A stretch of 64,000 nt of DNA from Flavobacterium sp. KACC 22761 (GTDB lineage Bacteria; Bacteroidota; Bacteroidia; Flavobacteriales; Flavobacteriaceae). Made by a program: the position numbers and the translations under genes. The notes beneath the pieces are model-generated. The model ran no database searches. It had not been told where the DNA came from and saw only the letters and a list, made by a program, of their open reading frames with translations. The stretch covers positions 682,001-746,000 of the forward strand of contig NZ_CP139148.1 in NCBI RefSeq assembly GCF_034058155.1. The letters are read 5' to 3'. Numbering within the stretch: the first letter of the stretch is position 1; each line of letters opens with the position of its first letter. This document shows, piece by piece, positions 51,195 to 60,629 of this stretch.

Positions 51195-51893
51195 ATGAAA
51201 ATTGCGCTTTTAGGATATGGCAAAATGGGTAAAGTAATTGAAAGAATTGCTTTAGAAAGAGGTCATGAAATTATTTTAAAGAAAGACGAATTCAACACCT
51301 ACGAAGGACTTTCAGATGCTGATGTTGCAATTGACTTCAGTGTTCCTACTGCAGCTGTTGACAATATTTCAAACTGCTTTCATGCAAATGTTCCTGTAGT
51401 TTCTGGAACTACTGGATGGCTAGAGCATTATGACGAAATGATTACCCTTTGCAACGAGAAAAAAGGAGGCTTTATCTCAAGTTCAAATTTCAGTTTAGGC
51501 GTAAATATTTTCTTTGGATTAAATGAATATTTAGCCAAAATCATGAATCAATTTGATTCGTACAAAGTCACAATGGAAGAAATTCACCATATCCACAAGC
51601 TTGATGCGCCAAGTGGAACTGCTATTTCATTGGCGCAAGGTGTTATTCAAAACAGCAATTACGAGAAATGGACTTTAGACGAAGCAAAATCAAACGAAAT
51701 TCGTATTGAGGCAAAAAGAATTGGAGAAGTTCCAGGAACGCATACCGTAAATTACGACTCTGCGATTGACAGCATCGAAATAAAACATACTGCACACAAT
51801 CGCGAAGGTTTTGCTTTAGGTGCCGTTATTGCTGCTGAATGGCTAGCAGGAAAAACGGGAATTTACACGATGAAAGACGTATTGAATCTATAA
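51195..51893 (+). CDS. dapB: 4-hydroxy-tetrahydrodipicolinate reductase
   Basis: 232 residues. Reduces hydroxy-tetrahydrodipicolinate with NAD(P)H in lysine/diaminopimelate synthesis. NAD fold MKIALLGYGKMGKVIERIALERGHEII; VSGTTGW; SSNFSLGVNIFF; the catalytic segment MEEIHHIHKLDAPSGTAISLAQG; and the C-terminal HTAHNREGFALGAVIAAEWLAGK. Shorter than the E. coli enzyme (273), as usual in Bacteroidota. In the core gene order upstream of lepB. Confidence 0.96.
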   Translation: MKIALLGYGKMGKVIERIALERGHEIILKKDEFNTYEGLSDADVAIDFSVPTAAVDNISNCFHANVPVVSGTTGWLEHYDEMITLCNEKKGGFISSSNFSLGVNIFFGLNEYLAKIMNQFDSYKVTMEEIHHIHKLDAPSGTAISLAQGVIQNSNYEKWTLDEAKSNEIRIEAKRIGEVPGTHTVNYDSAIDSIEIKHTAHNREGFALGAVIAAEWLAGKTGIYTMKDVLNL

Positions 51894-51964
51894 TAAATCT
51901 GAATTTAAGTTTAAGATTTTAAATCACAAACAGTCTTAAGCTTCAAACTTTAAACAAAAACATT

Positions 51965-53521
51965 ATGACACTATATTTTTGGTTTGTCTTTTTCCTTGCA
52001 GTTCAAGTGATTCATTTTATTGGAACATGGAAATTGTACCAAACGGCAGGAAGAAAAAGCTGGGAAGCTGCTATTCCGATTTACAACTCCATAGTTTTAA
52101 TGAAAATAATTAGCCGTCCAACTTGGTGGACCTTGTTGCTTTTTATTCCAATTATCAACTTGATTATGTTTCCTGTTATTTGGGTTGAAACTTTGAGAAC
52201 GTTCGGAAAAAAATCAACTTTAGATACTTTTCTTGGAATTTTCACTTTAGGATTCTATATCTATTACGTGAATTACACTCAAAAATTAGAATATCAAGCC
52301 GATAGAGATTTAACGCCAAAAAGCAAAACTGCAGACACCGTAAGTTCATTGCTTTTTGCAATAATCGTTGCTACATTGGTACACACTTATGTGGTACAGC
52401 CTTACACAATCCCGACATCTTCTCTAGAAAAATCCTTACTTGTAGGAGACTTTTTGTTTGTAAGCAAGTTAAATTATGGACCAAGAGTTCCAATGACGAC
52501 TGTTGCACTGCCAATGGTTCACGATTCTATTCCATTTACCAAAAGCAAATCGTATTTAAAATGGCCACAATTGCCTTACTTCAGACTTCCTGCTTTTGAA
52601 ACTATAAAACGAAATGATATTGTTGTTTTTAACTGGCCAGTAGATACTGTACGTTATTTTCATGAACCAACAGGAAGACCAGGCGTTATCAAACCAATTG
52701 ACAAAAAATCAAATTACGTAAAAAGATGTGTAGGTATTCCTGGAGATAGCTTATCTATAAAAGACGGATTTGTATTCATAAACGGAACAAAATTAATTTT
52801 ACCGGAACGTGCAAAACCACAATACTCTTATACCATTGCTTTTGACGGAAAAACACCAGTTGACTTACAATCTTTAGTTCAAGAGTTAGACATCACTGAT
52901 GGAGGTTATTTCAAAAACGACAAAACCAAAGATACTCTTGTTTTAGGAGCTTTAACAGAAGCAAGTGCCGAACGTTTCAGAAGCACGCCAGGAGTTCTTT
53001 CGGTTACTAGAATAATCGACAATACAAGCGACAACAGAATATTTCCTCATGTTGAGAAATGGAGTCAAGACAATTTTGGCCCTATTTATATTCCACAAGC
53101 AGGAAAAACAGTTGCTTTGACTAATACTTCTTTGCCATTTTACAAAGAAATCATTACGAATTATGAAGGAAACACTTTAGAATTACAAGGTTCTAAATTC
53201 ATCATAAACGGCAAAGAAACCAACAGCTATACCTTCAAACAAAATTATTACTGGATGATGGGAGACAACCGCCATAACTCTGAAGACAGCCGTTATTGGG
53301 GTTATGTTCCAGAAAATCACATTGTTGGAAAACCTGTTTTCATTTGGTTAAGCTGGGACACAAACGGAAAAGGAATTAACAAAATTCGTTGGAGCAGAGT
53401 TTTCACAACTGTTGACGGTGAAGGACAACCGCAATCGTATTTCAAATACTTCTTAATCCTTCTTGCTCTTTATTTCGTCGGAGAATTCTTCTGGAGAAAA
53501 AGAAAAGAAAACAAAGCATAA
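51965..53521 (+). CDS. lepB: signal peptidase I with DUF5684-like N-terminal membrane domain
   Basis: 518 residues, longer than the classical 320. Residues 1-110 form a three-helix membrane domain (AVQVIHFIGTWKLYQTAGRKSWEAAIPIYNSIVLMKI), typical of Flavobacteriaceae LepB. Catalytic Ser153 lies in YTIPTSSLEKSLLVGDFLFVSKLNYG and Lys253 in SNYVKRCVGIPGDSLSI. A large insertion (about 275-405) precedes the third box YYWMMGDNRHNSEDSRYWGYVPENHIVGKPVFIWLSW. It removes signal peptides from exported proteins in the inner membrane. C-terminal helix at about 497-511. Confidence 0.95.
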   Translation: MTLYFWFVFFLAVQVIHFIGTWKLYQTAGRKSWEAAIPIYNSIVLMKIISRPTWWTLLLFIPIINLIMFPVIWVETLRTFGKKSTLDTFLGIFTLGFYIYYVNYTQKLEYQADRDLTPKSKTADTVSSLLFAIIVATLVHTYVVQPYTIPTSSLEKSLLVGDFLFVSKLNYGPRVPMTTVALPMVHDSIPFTKSKSYLKWPQLPYFRLPAFETIKRNDIVVFNWPVDTVRYFHEPTGRPGVIKPIDKKSNYVKRCVGIPGDSLSIKDGFVFINGTKLILPERAKPQYSYTIAFDGKTPVDLQSLVQELDITDGGYFKNDKTKDTLVLGALTEASAERFRSTPGVLSVTRIIDNTSDNRIFPHVEKWSQDNFGPIYIPQAGKTVALTNTSLPFYKEIITNYEGNTLELQGSKFIINGKETNSYTFKQNYYWMMGDNRHNSEDSRYWGYVPENHIVGKPVFIWLSWDTNGKGINKIRWSRVFTTVDGEGQPQSYFKYFLILLALYFVGEFFWRKRKENKA

Positions 53522-53538
53522 TAAAAATTGTTATTTTT

Positions 53539-53593
53539 GTTTCAGGTTTCAAGTTTCAGGGTCATATAAAACCTGAAACTTGAAACCTGAAAC
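53539..53593. repeat. perfect 22-nt inverted repeat
   Basis: Arms 53539-53560 (begins GTTTCAGGTTTCAAGTTTC) and 53572-53593 form a perfect hairpin with an 11-nt loop in the lepB-wbqC gap. Made of the words CAGGTTTCAAG/TTTCAGG. It may limit read-through from lepB. Confidence 0.85.
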
Positions 53594-53613
53594 TTTATAA
53601 ATATAATACAATC

Positions 53614-54234
53614 ATGAATTCGTTACTACTTCCTACCTATTTTCCTTCAATAAGCCACTTTGCAGTTATGGCGCAATCTGAGACTATTACTTTTGAAATG
53701 GAGGATAATTTCCAGAAGCAGACCAATAGAAACAGAACTTATATCTATAGCCCAAACGGAATTCAGCTATTAAATATTCCTGTGAAGCATTCAAAAGCAA
53801 CGCATCAAAAAACAAAAGACATTTTGATCGAAAATGAATTTGACTGGCAGAAACAGCATTTTAAATCGCTTGAAGCCGCATACAGGAGTTCGCCTTTCTT
53901 TGAGTACTTCGAAGATGATATCGTGCCGATTTTCGAGAAAAAACACACTTTTTTAATGGATCTTAACTTCGAAGTTTTAGACATTGTGACGAAATGCCTT
54001 AGAATGAAATTAGAATTCGGAAAAACGGCAGAATATTTTCACGAAACACCAGATTTCGCTGATTTCAGATATTTGGCAAATGGCAAAAAAGATCAGAATT
54101 CATTTGAAAAATACACCCAAGTTTTTGATGATAAACACGGTTTTATAAACAACTTAAGTGTTTTGGATTTGCTTTTCAACGAAGGTAAGTTTGCAATGGA
54201 TTATTTAAAAACCCAGAAATTAATAAAAGTTTAG
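53614..54234 (+). CDS. WbqC-family protein
   Basis: 206 residues of the WbqC/WbmP family, associated with polysaccharide and O-antigen loci and with this conserved core block in Bacteroidota. Recognised by LLPTYFPSISHFAVMAQSETITFEMEDNFQKQTNRNRTYIYSPNGIQLLNIPVKHS (start), DIVTKCLRMKLEFG and the end LSVLDLLFNEGKFAMDYLKTQKLI. No signal peptide. The biochemical role is not known; it has been compared with tRNA/aminoacyl-type transfer enzymes but I cannot confirm this. Confidence 0.85.
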   Translation: MNSLLLPTYFPSISHFAVMAQSETITFEMEDNFQKQTNRNRTYIYSPNGIQLLNIPVKHSKATHQKTKDILIENEFDWQKQHFKSLEAAYRSSPFFEYFEDDIVPIFEKKHTFLMDLNFEVLDIVTKCLRMKLEFGKTAEYFHETPDFADFRYLANGKKDQNSFEKYTQVFDDKHGFINNLSVLDLLFNEGKFAMDYLKTQKLIKV

Positions 54235-54406
54235 ACTAAGGAGTTATAAGTTTTGTTTCACTTAACTTCTAACATTCTTGTGCCACCGTGGGTTAGAGAT
54301 TAAATTAAGCCCATTATTCGGATTTGCTAAATGATATCAAATACAAAACCAACTTTCCAATAATTCAATTGCCAAATCTGTTATAGCGGTTGTTGGCAAT
54401 AGTTTT

Positions 54407-55021
54407 TTATTTACAATATTTTTCTATAGTGTCCCGACACCTTTGTCCATTTATAAGCCATAGCTCGTCAGCTTTATTTAAGTCAAAACAAGCCCCATCT
54501 CTATCTCCTATCCTTAATTTAGCTATTCCCCTATTATAATAAGCTTCTGAAGCCATACCGCTATGTATTTCTATTGCTTTTGTGCAATCGCTGATTGCAC
54601 CTTTGTAATTTTTTAAATAATATTTAGCCAATCCTCTATCAGAATAAGCCACCCATGAAGTTGGCTGAAACCCAATAGTTTTTGTAAAATCATCTATTGC
54701 TCCTTGATAATTAGCTAAATCAATTTTTACAAGCCCTCGATGGTAATAAGAGTAGCAACTATGAGAATCTATTTCTATTGCTTTAGAAAAATCTATCATT
54801 GCTCCATTATAATCTCCTAAAATATGTTTTTCAATTCCTCTACGACGATAAGCCTCTACAAAAGTCTTGTCTAATTCTATTGCTTTAGAAAAATCTGAAA
54901 GAGCTCCTTCATGGTTTTCCAACTCACTTTTTTCTATTCCCCTGTTATAATAATTAGACTCATCCATACAAGAAACAGTGGCAATAAAAAGAAAAATAAT
55001 TAGAACCCTTATTAACTTCAT
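54407..55021 (-). CDS. TPR-repeat lipoprotein, cassette-like insertion
   Basis: 204 residues: signal MKLIRVLIIFLFIATVSC (lipid Cys18) then five tetratricopeptide-type repeats (each DFSKAIELD.. / DFTKTIGFQ-type, e.g. NRGIEKSELENHEGALSDFSKAIELDKTFVEAYRRRG, ...YYHRGLVKIDLANYQGAIDDFTKTI, ...SDRGLAKYYLKNYKGAISDCTKAIEI, ...NRGIAKLRIGDRDGACFDLNKADEL). A Sel1/TPR protein-interaction role is likely. It sits between the wbqC gene and the EEP-phosphatase gene, an order that in this core block normally has no such gene, and is flanked by sequences resembling each other in inverted sense (see findings). Confidence 0.85.
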   Translation of the reverse strand: MKLIRVLIIFLFIATVSCMDESNYYNRGIEKSELENHEGALSDFSKAIELDKTFVEAYRRRGIEKHILGDYNGAMIDFSKAIEIDSHSCYSYYHRGLVKIDLANYQGAIDDFTKTIGFQPTSWVAYSDRGLAKYYLKNYKGAISDCTKAIEIHSGMASEAYYNRGIAKLRIGDRDGACFDLNKADELWLINGQRCRDTIEKYCK

Positions 55022-55114
55022 TATGTAGTCGTTTTGTTTTTAGTATTGTCCATTTTTCACTTTCTTCATTAGCTTTAGCTCACGGCAATTTGGCGAATTA
55101 GCACCCACATTCCA

Positions 55115-56167
55115 CTAAAACTGATCTATCGAAAGCCTTGTCATGATTGGATAATGATCCGAATTTTCAAAATCAGAGAAACTTTCAAATTGTTTTACTT
55201 TCATCTTGGTATCGGTAAAAATATAATCAATTCTTGCTGGATAGTATTTGAATTTATAAGTTGCTCCAAAGCCTTCTCCAGCCTCTTCAAAAGCGTCTTT
55301 AAGTTTCCCTTTAATATTTCGGTAAACGTACGAAAATGGACTGTTATTCATGTCGCCACAAATAATAATTGGGTATTTACATTTTTTGATGTGCTCTTTA
55401 AAAATTTCAGCTTGTTCTTGCTGTTGTGTAAATCCTTTGCTTATTCTGGAATAAATACGTTGTGATTTCTTCTGATTTACATTATCAATATCATCTGAAA
55501 TCTCGCTTACGTCTGGAGATATTTTGATCGATTGCAAGTGCATATTATAAACGCGAATAATATCTTTTCCGCGTTTTATATCAGCATATACGACGTTATT
55601 GTCTGATTTAGGAAAAACGATATTTCCTTCATCAATAATTGGGAATTTTGAAAAAATAGCCTGACCCGTCTTTATCTGATTCCCATCAATAAAAATATAT
55701 CGGTGTGGGTAAACTTTCAAATCCAAATGAGCAGAGTTAGAATATTCCTGAATACATAAAATATCAGGATCTTTTTCATCTATAAAAGCTTTGATGTTTT
55801 CCGGAATATCATCACGGTCCAGCCATTTAAAAACATTAAAAAGACGGACGTTATAACTCATTATAGAGAAATCTCTTTCATCTTTCACATATTCCTTTGC
55901 CGAAAATTTATAGAACTTGCTAATAAAAGTAATCCCCATTAATAAAACCAAGCCTGATAAAATAAGGCGCTTTTTAAACTGAATTGCCCAATAGACAAAA
56001 AACAATCCATTTGCAACAAAAAAAGCAGGCATAAACAGCGTGAGCACCGATAAAAGCGGAAAGCTCTTAGGTGCTAAAAATGGCAAAATATAGACGCTAA
56101 ATGTAAGCACAGTCAGCACTATATTCAAAAAGAACATTATTTTGTTAAACCACGAAAGGTTTTTCAT
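55115..56167 (-). CDS. membrane-anchored endonuclease/exonuclease/phosphatase-family protein
   Basis: 350 residues. Three N-terminal membrane helices (1-90), then an EEP-fold catalytic domain: FSIMSYNVRLFNVFKWLDRDDIPENIKAFIDEKDPDILCIQEYS, IIRVYNMHLQSI, KYPIIICGDMNNSPFSYVYRNIKGKLKDAFEEAGEGFGATYKFKYYPARIDYIFTDTKMKVKQFESFSDFENSDHYPIMTRL. The Asn/Glu/Asp/His catalytic residues (SYN, QEY, GDMN, SDHYP) are all present. Family members cleave phosphodiesters or sphingomyelin/phosphoinositide. Minus-strand run with two rhomboids and mutL; 17-bp gap to the next gene. Confidence 0.92.
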   Translation of the reverse strand: MKNLSWFNKIMFFLNIVLTVLTFSVYILPFLAPKSFPLLSVLTLFMPAFFVANGLFFVYWAIQFKKRLILSGLVLLMGITFISKFYKFSAKEYVKDERDFSIMSYNVRLFNVFKWLDRDDIPENIKAFIDEKDPDILCIQEYSNSAHLDLKVYPHRYIFIDGNQIKTGQAIFSKFPIIDEGNIVFPKSDNNVVYADIKRGKDIIRVYNMHLQSIKISPDVSEISDDIDNVNQKKSQRIYSRISKGFTQQQEQAEIFKEHIKKCKYPIIICGDMNNSPFSYVYRNIKGKLKDAFEEAGEGFGATYKFKYYPARIDYIFTDTKMKVKQFESFSDFENSDHYPIMTRLSIDQF

Positions 56168-56184
56168 ATTATTTGCTAAAAGGA

Positions 56185-57048
56185 TTATTTTCCAGCTCTA
56201 AATAGAAACTCTTTTTCTTCTTTTGTGAGACAATCATAACCAGATTGGCTAATCTTATCCAAAATCTCATCAATTTGCTGTTGCGTTTTGTCTTTCGTAA
56301 CAATTCTTGACGAAGTTTTTTCCGTAGGTTTTTTGTAATTTTTATGAACTTTTGTGAATGGGGTCGTTGGGGATTTTCTAAAAAGATTAGCAAAAAAATC
56401 TAATACTTTAGAAACTATGATACTCAAATCGGTACCATTTTGAAGCAATTTTATATAAACAAATCCGAAAAATGCTCCAGCAAGATGCGAAATATGTCCG
56501 CCGGTATTCTCTAAACGAAACTGCAGTAAATCTAAAAGCAGAATTACACCAGTAATGTGCCAAAGCTTAACATTGCCAAAAAACAACAGTCGAACATTCA
56601 TCAATGGCGAATAGGTAGTTGCCGCAACTAAAATGGCCATAATTGCCGCAGAAGCACCAACTATTAAAGCAGAGTTTCCTAAAATGTAATAGCTAAGTAC
56701 AAATATAATTCCTGAAAAGATTGCTCCTAAAATATAAAGTCCTAGATATTGTTTCTGAGTAAAAAACGTCAAAAATAAATTACTCGCAAAATTCAAAACC
56801 AGCATATTAAACAACAGATGCATAGGTCCGTAATGAAAAAAAGCATAAGTTAAAAATGTCCAAGGCTTGAACATAAAAACCTGAGGATCTGATGACAATG
56901 CAAGCCAATTTGGAAAATTAAATTGACCATTTGAAAACTGATAGAAAAATATCAAAGAAATAAGAAAACAAGCAATATTCCAATAAATCACACGCATTGC
57001 GATGCCTCCCAATTTATATTGCAATTTTAAATCGTCAAGAATATTCAT
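56185..57048 (-). CDS. rhomboid-family intramembrane serine protease (second)
   Basis: 287 residues. Six membrane helices. Rhomboid landmarks: TFLTYAFFHYGPMHLLFNMLVLNFASNLFLTFF, catalytic Ser in LIVGASAAIMAILVAA (Ala in place of the usual Gly after Ser), and catalytic His in GGHISHLAGAFFGFVYI. A soluble, DUF6576-like C-terminal tail of about 80 residues follows (TKVHKNYKKPTEKTSSRIVTKDKTQQQIDEILDKISQSGYDCLTKEEKEFLFRAGK). Adjacent to another rhomboid gene. Confidence 0.93.
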   Translation of the reverse strand: MNILDDLKLQYKLGGIAMRVIYWNIACFLISLIFFYQFSNGQFNFPNWLALSSDPQVFMFKPWTFLTYAFFHYGPMHLLFNMLVLNFASNLFLTFFTQKQYLGLYILGAIFSGIIFVLSYYILGNSALIVGASAAIMAILVAATTYSPLMNVRLLFFGNVKLWHITGVILLLDLLQFRLENTGGHISHLAGAFFGFVYIKLLQNGTDLSIIVSKVLDFFANLFRKSPTTPFTKVHKNYKKPTEKTSSRIVTKDKTQQQIDEILDKISQSGYDCLTKEEKEFLFRAGK

Positions 57049-57094
57049 AAAGTCTTCGTTTCGTTTTTTAAAGTTAATAAATTAAAGTTAAAAA

Positions 57095-57892
57095 TTAATT
57101 CCAACGATTGTTATTAAACTGATTTTTTTTCCAGTACAACATCATTAAAAAACCAGCAATTGCTCCACCAATATGTGCAAAATGTGCAATTCCAGTTCCA
57201 CCACTTCCAAATAAAGAACTTCCTTTAAACCCTAAAAACAAATCTACTGCCAAAATTCCAGGAACAAAATATTTTGCTTTTATTGGAACCGGAATAAATA
57301 ATAATCCCAATTGTGCGTTAGGAAACATAAAAGCAAAAGCTGTTAACAAACCATAAATTGCTCCAGAAGCTCCCAAAACAGGAGACTGAACAATTCCTGC
57401 TGCCTGTCCTAAAACATTAAATTGTTCCTGAGTACAATGTGCATTTTTTAAAATTGTAGCAACTTCACCTTGTATGATTTCGCCAGATTCATATCTCATA
57501 TTCAAAATCAAATGAAGATCTGCTTTAGATAAATTTAAACCAGATACAGAATCCAGAAGTGAATGCAATTGTAAATAATTTACTCCTGTATGAAGCAATG
57601 CCGCTCCAAGTCCGCAAGAAATGTAAAAAAACAAGAATTTTTTTCCACCCCAAAAATGCTCTAATGCAGATCCAAAGCTATATAATGCAAACATATTGAA
57701 TAAAATATGCGCAAAATTTGGCCATGGCGCATGCATAAACATATGCGTAAAAATCTGCCATATTCTGAAATCATTGCTTTCCGGATAAAACAATGAAAAA
57801 TATTCGTAGGAAATCGGTACCATTTGAGCACCAATAAAAAATATAATATTAATAATAAGCAGTTGTTTGACAACTGGAGTGATATTCATCAT
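57095..57892 (-). CDS. rhomboid-family intramembrane serine protease (first)
   Basis: 265 residues. Six predicted helices. Motifs: IFTHMFMHAPWPNFAHILFNMFALYSFGSALE, Ser in PVLGASGAIYGLLTAFAFMFPNAQL (GASG), His in GGTGIAHFAHIGGAIAGFLMMLYW. A luminal insertion of about 55 residues lies between helices (YLQLHSLLDSVSGLNLSKADLHLILNMRYESGEIIQGEVATILKNAHCTQEQ). The start ATG overlaps the mutL stop (ATGATGA), so translation is coupled. Duplicate rhomboids downstream of mutL are a stable Flavobacteriaceae arrangement. Confidence 0.94.
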   Translation of the reverse strand: MMNITPVVKQLLIINIIFFIGAQMVPISYEYFSLFYPESNDFRIWQIFTHMFMHAPWPNFAHILFNMFALYSFGSALEHFWGGKKFLFFYISCGLGAALLHTGVNYLQLHSLLDSVSGLNLSKADLHLILNMRYESGEIIQGEVATILKNAHCTQEQFNVLGQAAGIVQSPVLGASGAIYGLLTAFAFMFPNAQLGLLFIPVPIKAKYFVPGILAVDLFLGFKGSSLFGSGGTGIAHFAHIGGAIAGFLMMLYWKKNQFNNNRWN

Positions 57893-59820
57893 AAGGCAAA
57901 CTTTTTATCTATATCTTCAACACGCATGGTGATAAAGGTAGGTTTTTGAAAAGGTGAAATATTCGGATCTTTGCAGGCAAATAATCCGTTTACGATATTA
58001 TCCTGCTCTTTTTCGGTTAAATATGATCCTGTTTTAACCGCTAAACTTTTGGCCATTGACTTGGCAATTGTATCATTTTGACTGTAACTGCTCGCTGGAA
58101 TTCCGTCCTGCAAATCGCTCAACAATTGATCAATTACAATTGAAACTTCACTCTCTGTAATATTTACAGGAATTCCTGAAATCACAATATGATCTGTTTT
58201 GGCATCTTCAAAAATAAATCCTGTTGTTTCTAATGAAGGTTTTAATTCCTCAATCAATTTCATTTCAACAGTAGAATAAAATAAATCCAATGGAAAAAGC
58301 AATTGCTGGCTTGATGCCTGATTAACGGTCATGTTCAGTAAAAATTGTTCGTACAAAATACGCTGATGTGCGCGTTGCTGATCCACAATAATCATTCCTG
58401 ATTTAATTGGCGAAACAATGTATTTTTTATGAATTTGATAGGTTTTCTGACTCGCTTGCTCGATTTCGTCATCGTTAAATAACGACGAAGTTACTTCTTC
58501 ATTTTCGAATGTAAAAGGCGAACTTTCAATTGTTTCTGGATTATCGGTATCTAAACCTACATATAAACTTTCCCAGCTTACTGTCGGCTCCACTCTTTTC
58601 GAATAACTCGAATACGATGATCCTGAATAGGAAGAGCCAGAAGAAGATGAAGAACCTAAACTATAGCCAGATCCTGAACTTCCTTTTGTATAATGCTGAT
58701 TCGTTTTATCGTCTGTAAACGGATTGAAATTCCCATCAACTTGAATTGTTGGAGTTTCGGCTTCTAAATCTTTATAATGATACGGCGTATCTAAGTTGGC
58801 ATCTCTCTCAAAATCCAAAACTGGAGCCACATTAAACTGCCCTAAACTATGCTTGATTGATGCTCTTAAAATCGCATACAAAGCTTGTTCATCGTCAAAC
58901 TTAATCTCCGTTTTTGTCGGATGAATATTGATATCAATAGTATTTGGCGGTACTTGCAAGTATAAAAAATAGCTTGGTTGCATTCCGTCTTTTAACAAAC
59001 CATCATAAGCGGCCATAACAGCATGATGCAAATAACCACTTTTTATGAAACGATCGTTTACAAAAAAGAACTGCTCACCTCTGCTCTTTTTGGCAAATTC
59101 TGGCTTGCACACAAATCCCTGAATATTGATAATCTCAGTATCTTCATTTACAGGAACCAGTTTTTCATTGGTTTTGCCCGACATAATTCCGACAATCCTT
59201 TGACGATATCCTGCTGATGGAAGATTATACAATTCGCTTCCGTTGTGATAAAAACTAAAATGAATATTCGGATGCGCCAAAGCCACACGCTGAAATTCAT
59301 CCATAACATGACGAAACTCAACCGTATCTGACTTCAAGAAATTACGACGCGCCGGAATATTAAAAAACAAATTTTTAACTGCAAATGACGTTCCTTTTGG
59401 CAAAACCGCCACTTCCTGCGAAACAAATTTACTTCCTTCGATTACAATATGTGTTCCAAGTTCGTCTTGATCTTGTTTGGTTTTCATTTCCATGTGCGCG
59501 ATTGCGGCAATCGACGCTAAAGCTTCACCACGAAACCCCTTTGTACCAAGCGAGAATAAATCTTCGGCTTGGCGAATTTTTGAAGTCGCGTGACGCGCGA
59601 AGCACAAACGAGCATCTGTAACGGTCATTCCAACGCCATTATCAATAACCTGAACCAATGATTTGCCGGCATCTTTTATGATCAATTTGATATCCGTTGC
59701 TTTTGCATCAACAGCATTTTCTAACAATTCTTTTACCACAGAAGCTGGTCTTTGAACCACTTCTCCAGCAGCAATTTGGTTAGCAACGTGATCAGGAAGT
59801 AATTGAATAATACTCGACAT
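57889..59820 (-). CDS. mutL: DNA mismatch repair protein MutL
   Basis: 643 residues. N-terminal GHKL ATPase: IAAGEVVQRPASVVKELLENAVDAKATDIKLIIKDAGKSLVQVIDNGVGMT, GTKGFRGEALASIAAIAHM. A Ser/Gly-rich linker at about 385-410 (SGSGYSLGSSSSSGSSYSGSS) joins the C-terminal dimerisation domain. The usual endonuclease motif DQHA-xx-E-xxxx-E reads DQQRAHQRILYE and the late CPHGRP motif reads SPFQKP, so the nicking site looks lost. It functions with MutS to coordinate mismatch repair; in this group it may lack nuclease activity. Overlaps the rhomboid gene by 4 nt. Confidence 0.96.
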   Translation of the reverse strand: MSSIIQLLPDHVANQIAAGEVVQRPASVVKELLENAVDAKATDIKLIIKDAGKSLVQVIDNGVGMTVTDARLCFARHATSKIRQAEDLFSLGTKGFRGEALASIAAIAHMEMKTKQDQDELGTHIVIEGSKFVSQEVAVLPKGTSFAVKNLFFNIPARRNFLKSDTVEFRHVMDEFQRVALAHPNIHFSFYHNGSELYNLPSAGYRQRIVGIMSGKTNEKLVPVNEDTEIINIQGFVCKPEFAKKSRGEQFFFVNDRFIKSGYLHHAVMAAYDGLLKDGMQPSYFLYLQVPPNTIDINIHPTKTEIKFDDEQALYAILRASIKHSLGQFNVAPVLDFERDANLDTPYHYKDLEAETPTIQVDGNFNPFTDDKTNQHYTKGSSGSGYSLGSSSSSGSSYSGSSYSSYSKRVEPTVSWESLYVGLDTDNPETIESSPFTFENEEVTSSLFNDDEIEQASQKTYQIHKKYIVSPIKSGMIIVDQQRAHQRILYEQFLLNMTVNQASSQQLLFPLDLFYSTVEMKLIEELKPSLETTGFIFEDAKTDHIVISGIPVNITESEVSIVIDQLLSDLQDGIPASSYSQNDTIAKSMAKSLAVKTGSYLTEKEQDNIVNGLFACKDPNISPFQKPTFITMRVEDIDKKFAL

Positions 59821-60029
59821 TAAAAAATTTGGGTTAAAGGTTTCTCCTTGATTTTATAGTCAAAAATCTTAGATTGAAATTGTTAGTTATCTTTTGATTC
59901 TAAAAAACCAAGGTGTACAAATTTAATGAATTTTGGTTGTGATTTGGAATAGCGGCAGTCATAAAAAAAACAAAAAACCTATACTATTTTACACAGTATA
60001 GGTTTTAGTATTTTTAAAACAATTGTGTT

Positions 60030-60602
60030 TTATTCGTTCTCAATTTTTCTTGGCGAATCTTCGATTTGAAGCGCACCAGAAGTCAATAAAGGCTGATTGA
60101 AAGCATGAGCTATTGAAGCCTGCTGACGAATATATGCCATTTTGATCGCTGCAATTGCGGCTTCAGTTCCTTTGTTTCCGTGAACACCACCGCTTCGGTC
60201 GATTGACTGTTGCATGTTATTGTCTGTCAAAACGCAGAAAATAACCGGAATATCGGTTTGAACATTCAAATCTTTAATTCCTTGTGTCACGCCTTCACAC
60301 ACAAAATCAAAATGTTTTGTTTCGCCTTGAATTACACATCCAATTACAATTACTGCATCAACATTTTGTGTCTGCAACATTTTTTTTGCGCCATAAATAA
60401 GCTCAAAACTTCCAGGAACATTCCATCTGATAATTTGTTGTGCAGGAACATCACAATCGACTAATGCATCAAAAGCGCCGTTATAAAGTCCTTCTGTTAT
60501 AGTGTCGTTCCACTCAGAAACAACAATCCCAAATCGAAAATCTTTCGCATTTGGGATCGTGTTTTTATCGTATTCTGATAAATTTTTATTTTCAGTAGCC
60601 AT
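60030..60602 (-). CDS. ribH: 6,7-dimethyl-8-ribityllumazine synthase
   Basis: 190 residues. Condenses aminoribitylamino-uracil with dihydroxybutanone phosphate in riboflavin synthesis. Family blocks: FRFGIVVSEWNDTITEGLYNGAFDALV, IIRWNVPGSFELIYGAKKML, AVIVIGCVIQGETKHFDFVCEGVTQGI, VIFCVLTDNNMQQSIDRSGGVHGNKGTEAAIAAIKMA. Catalytic His is in the KHFDFV motif. Standard length with a short C-terminal extension. In the core order between mutL and the TPR/recF genes. Confidence 0.97.
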   Translation of the reverse strand: MATENKNLSEYDKNTIPNAKDFRFGIVVSEWNDTITEGLYNGAFDALVDCDVPAQQIIRWNVPGSFELIYGAKKMLQTQNVDAVIVIGCVIQGETKHFDFVCEGVTQGIKDLNVQTDIPVIFCVLTDNNMQQSIDRSGGVHGNKGTEAAIAAIKMAYIRQQASIAHAFNQPLLTSGALQIEDSPRKIENE

Positions 60603-60629
60603 TTGTACTATTTTAGATTTTAGTTCCGA

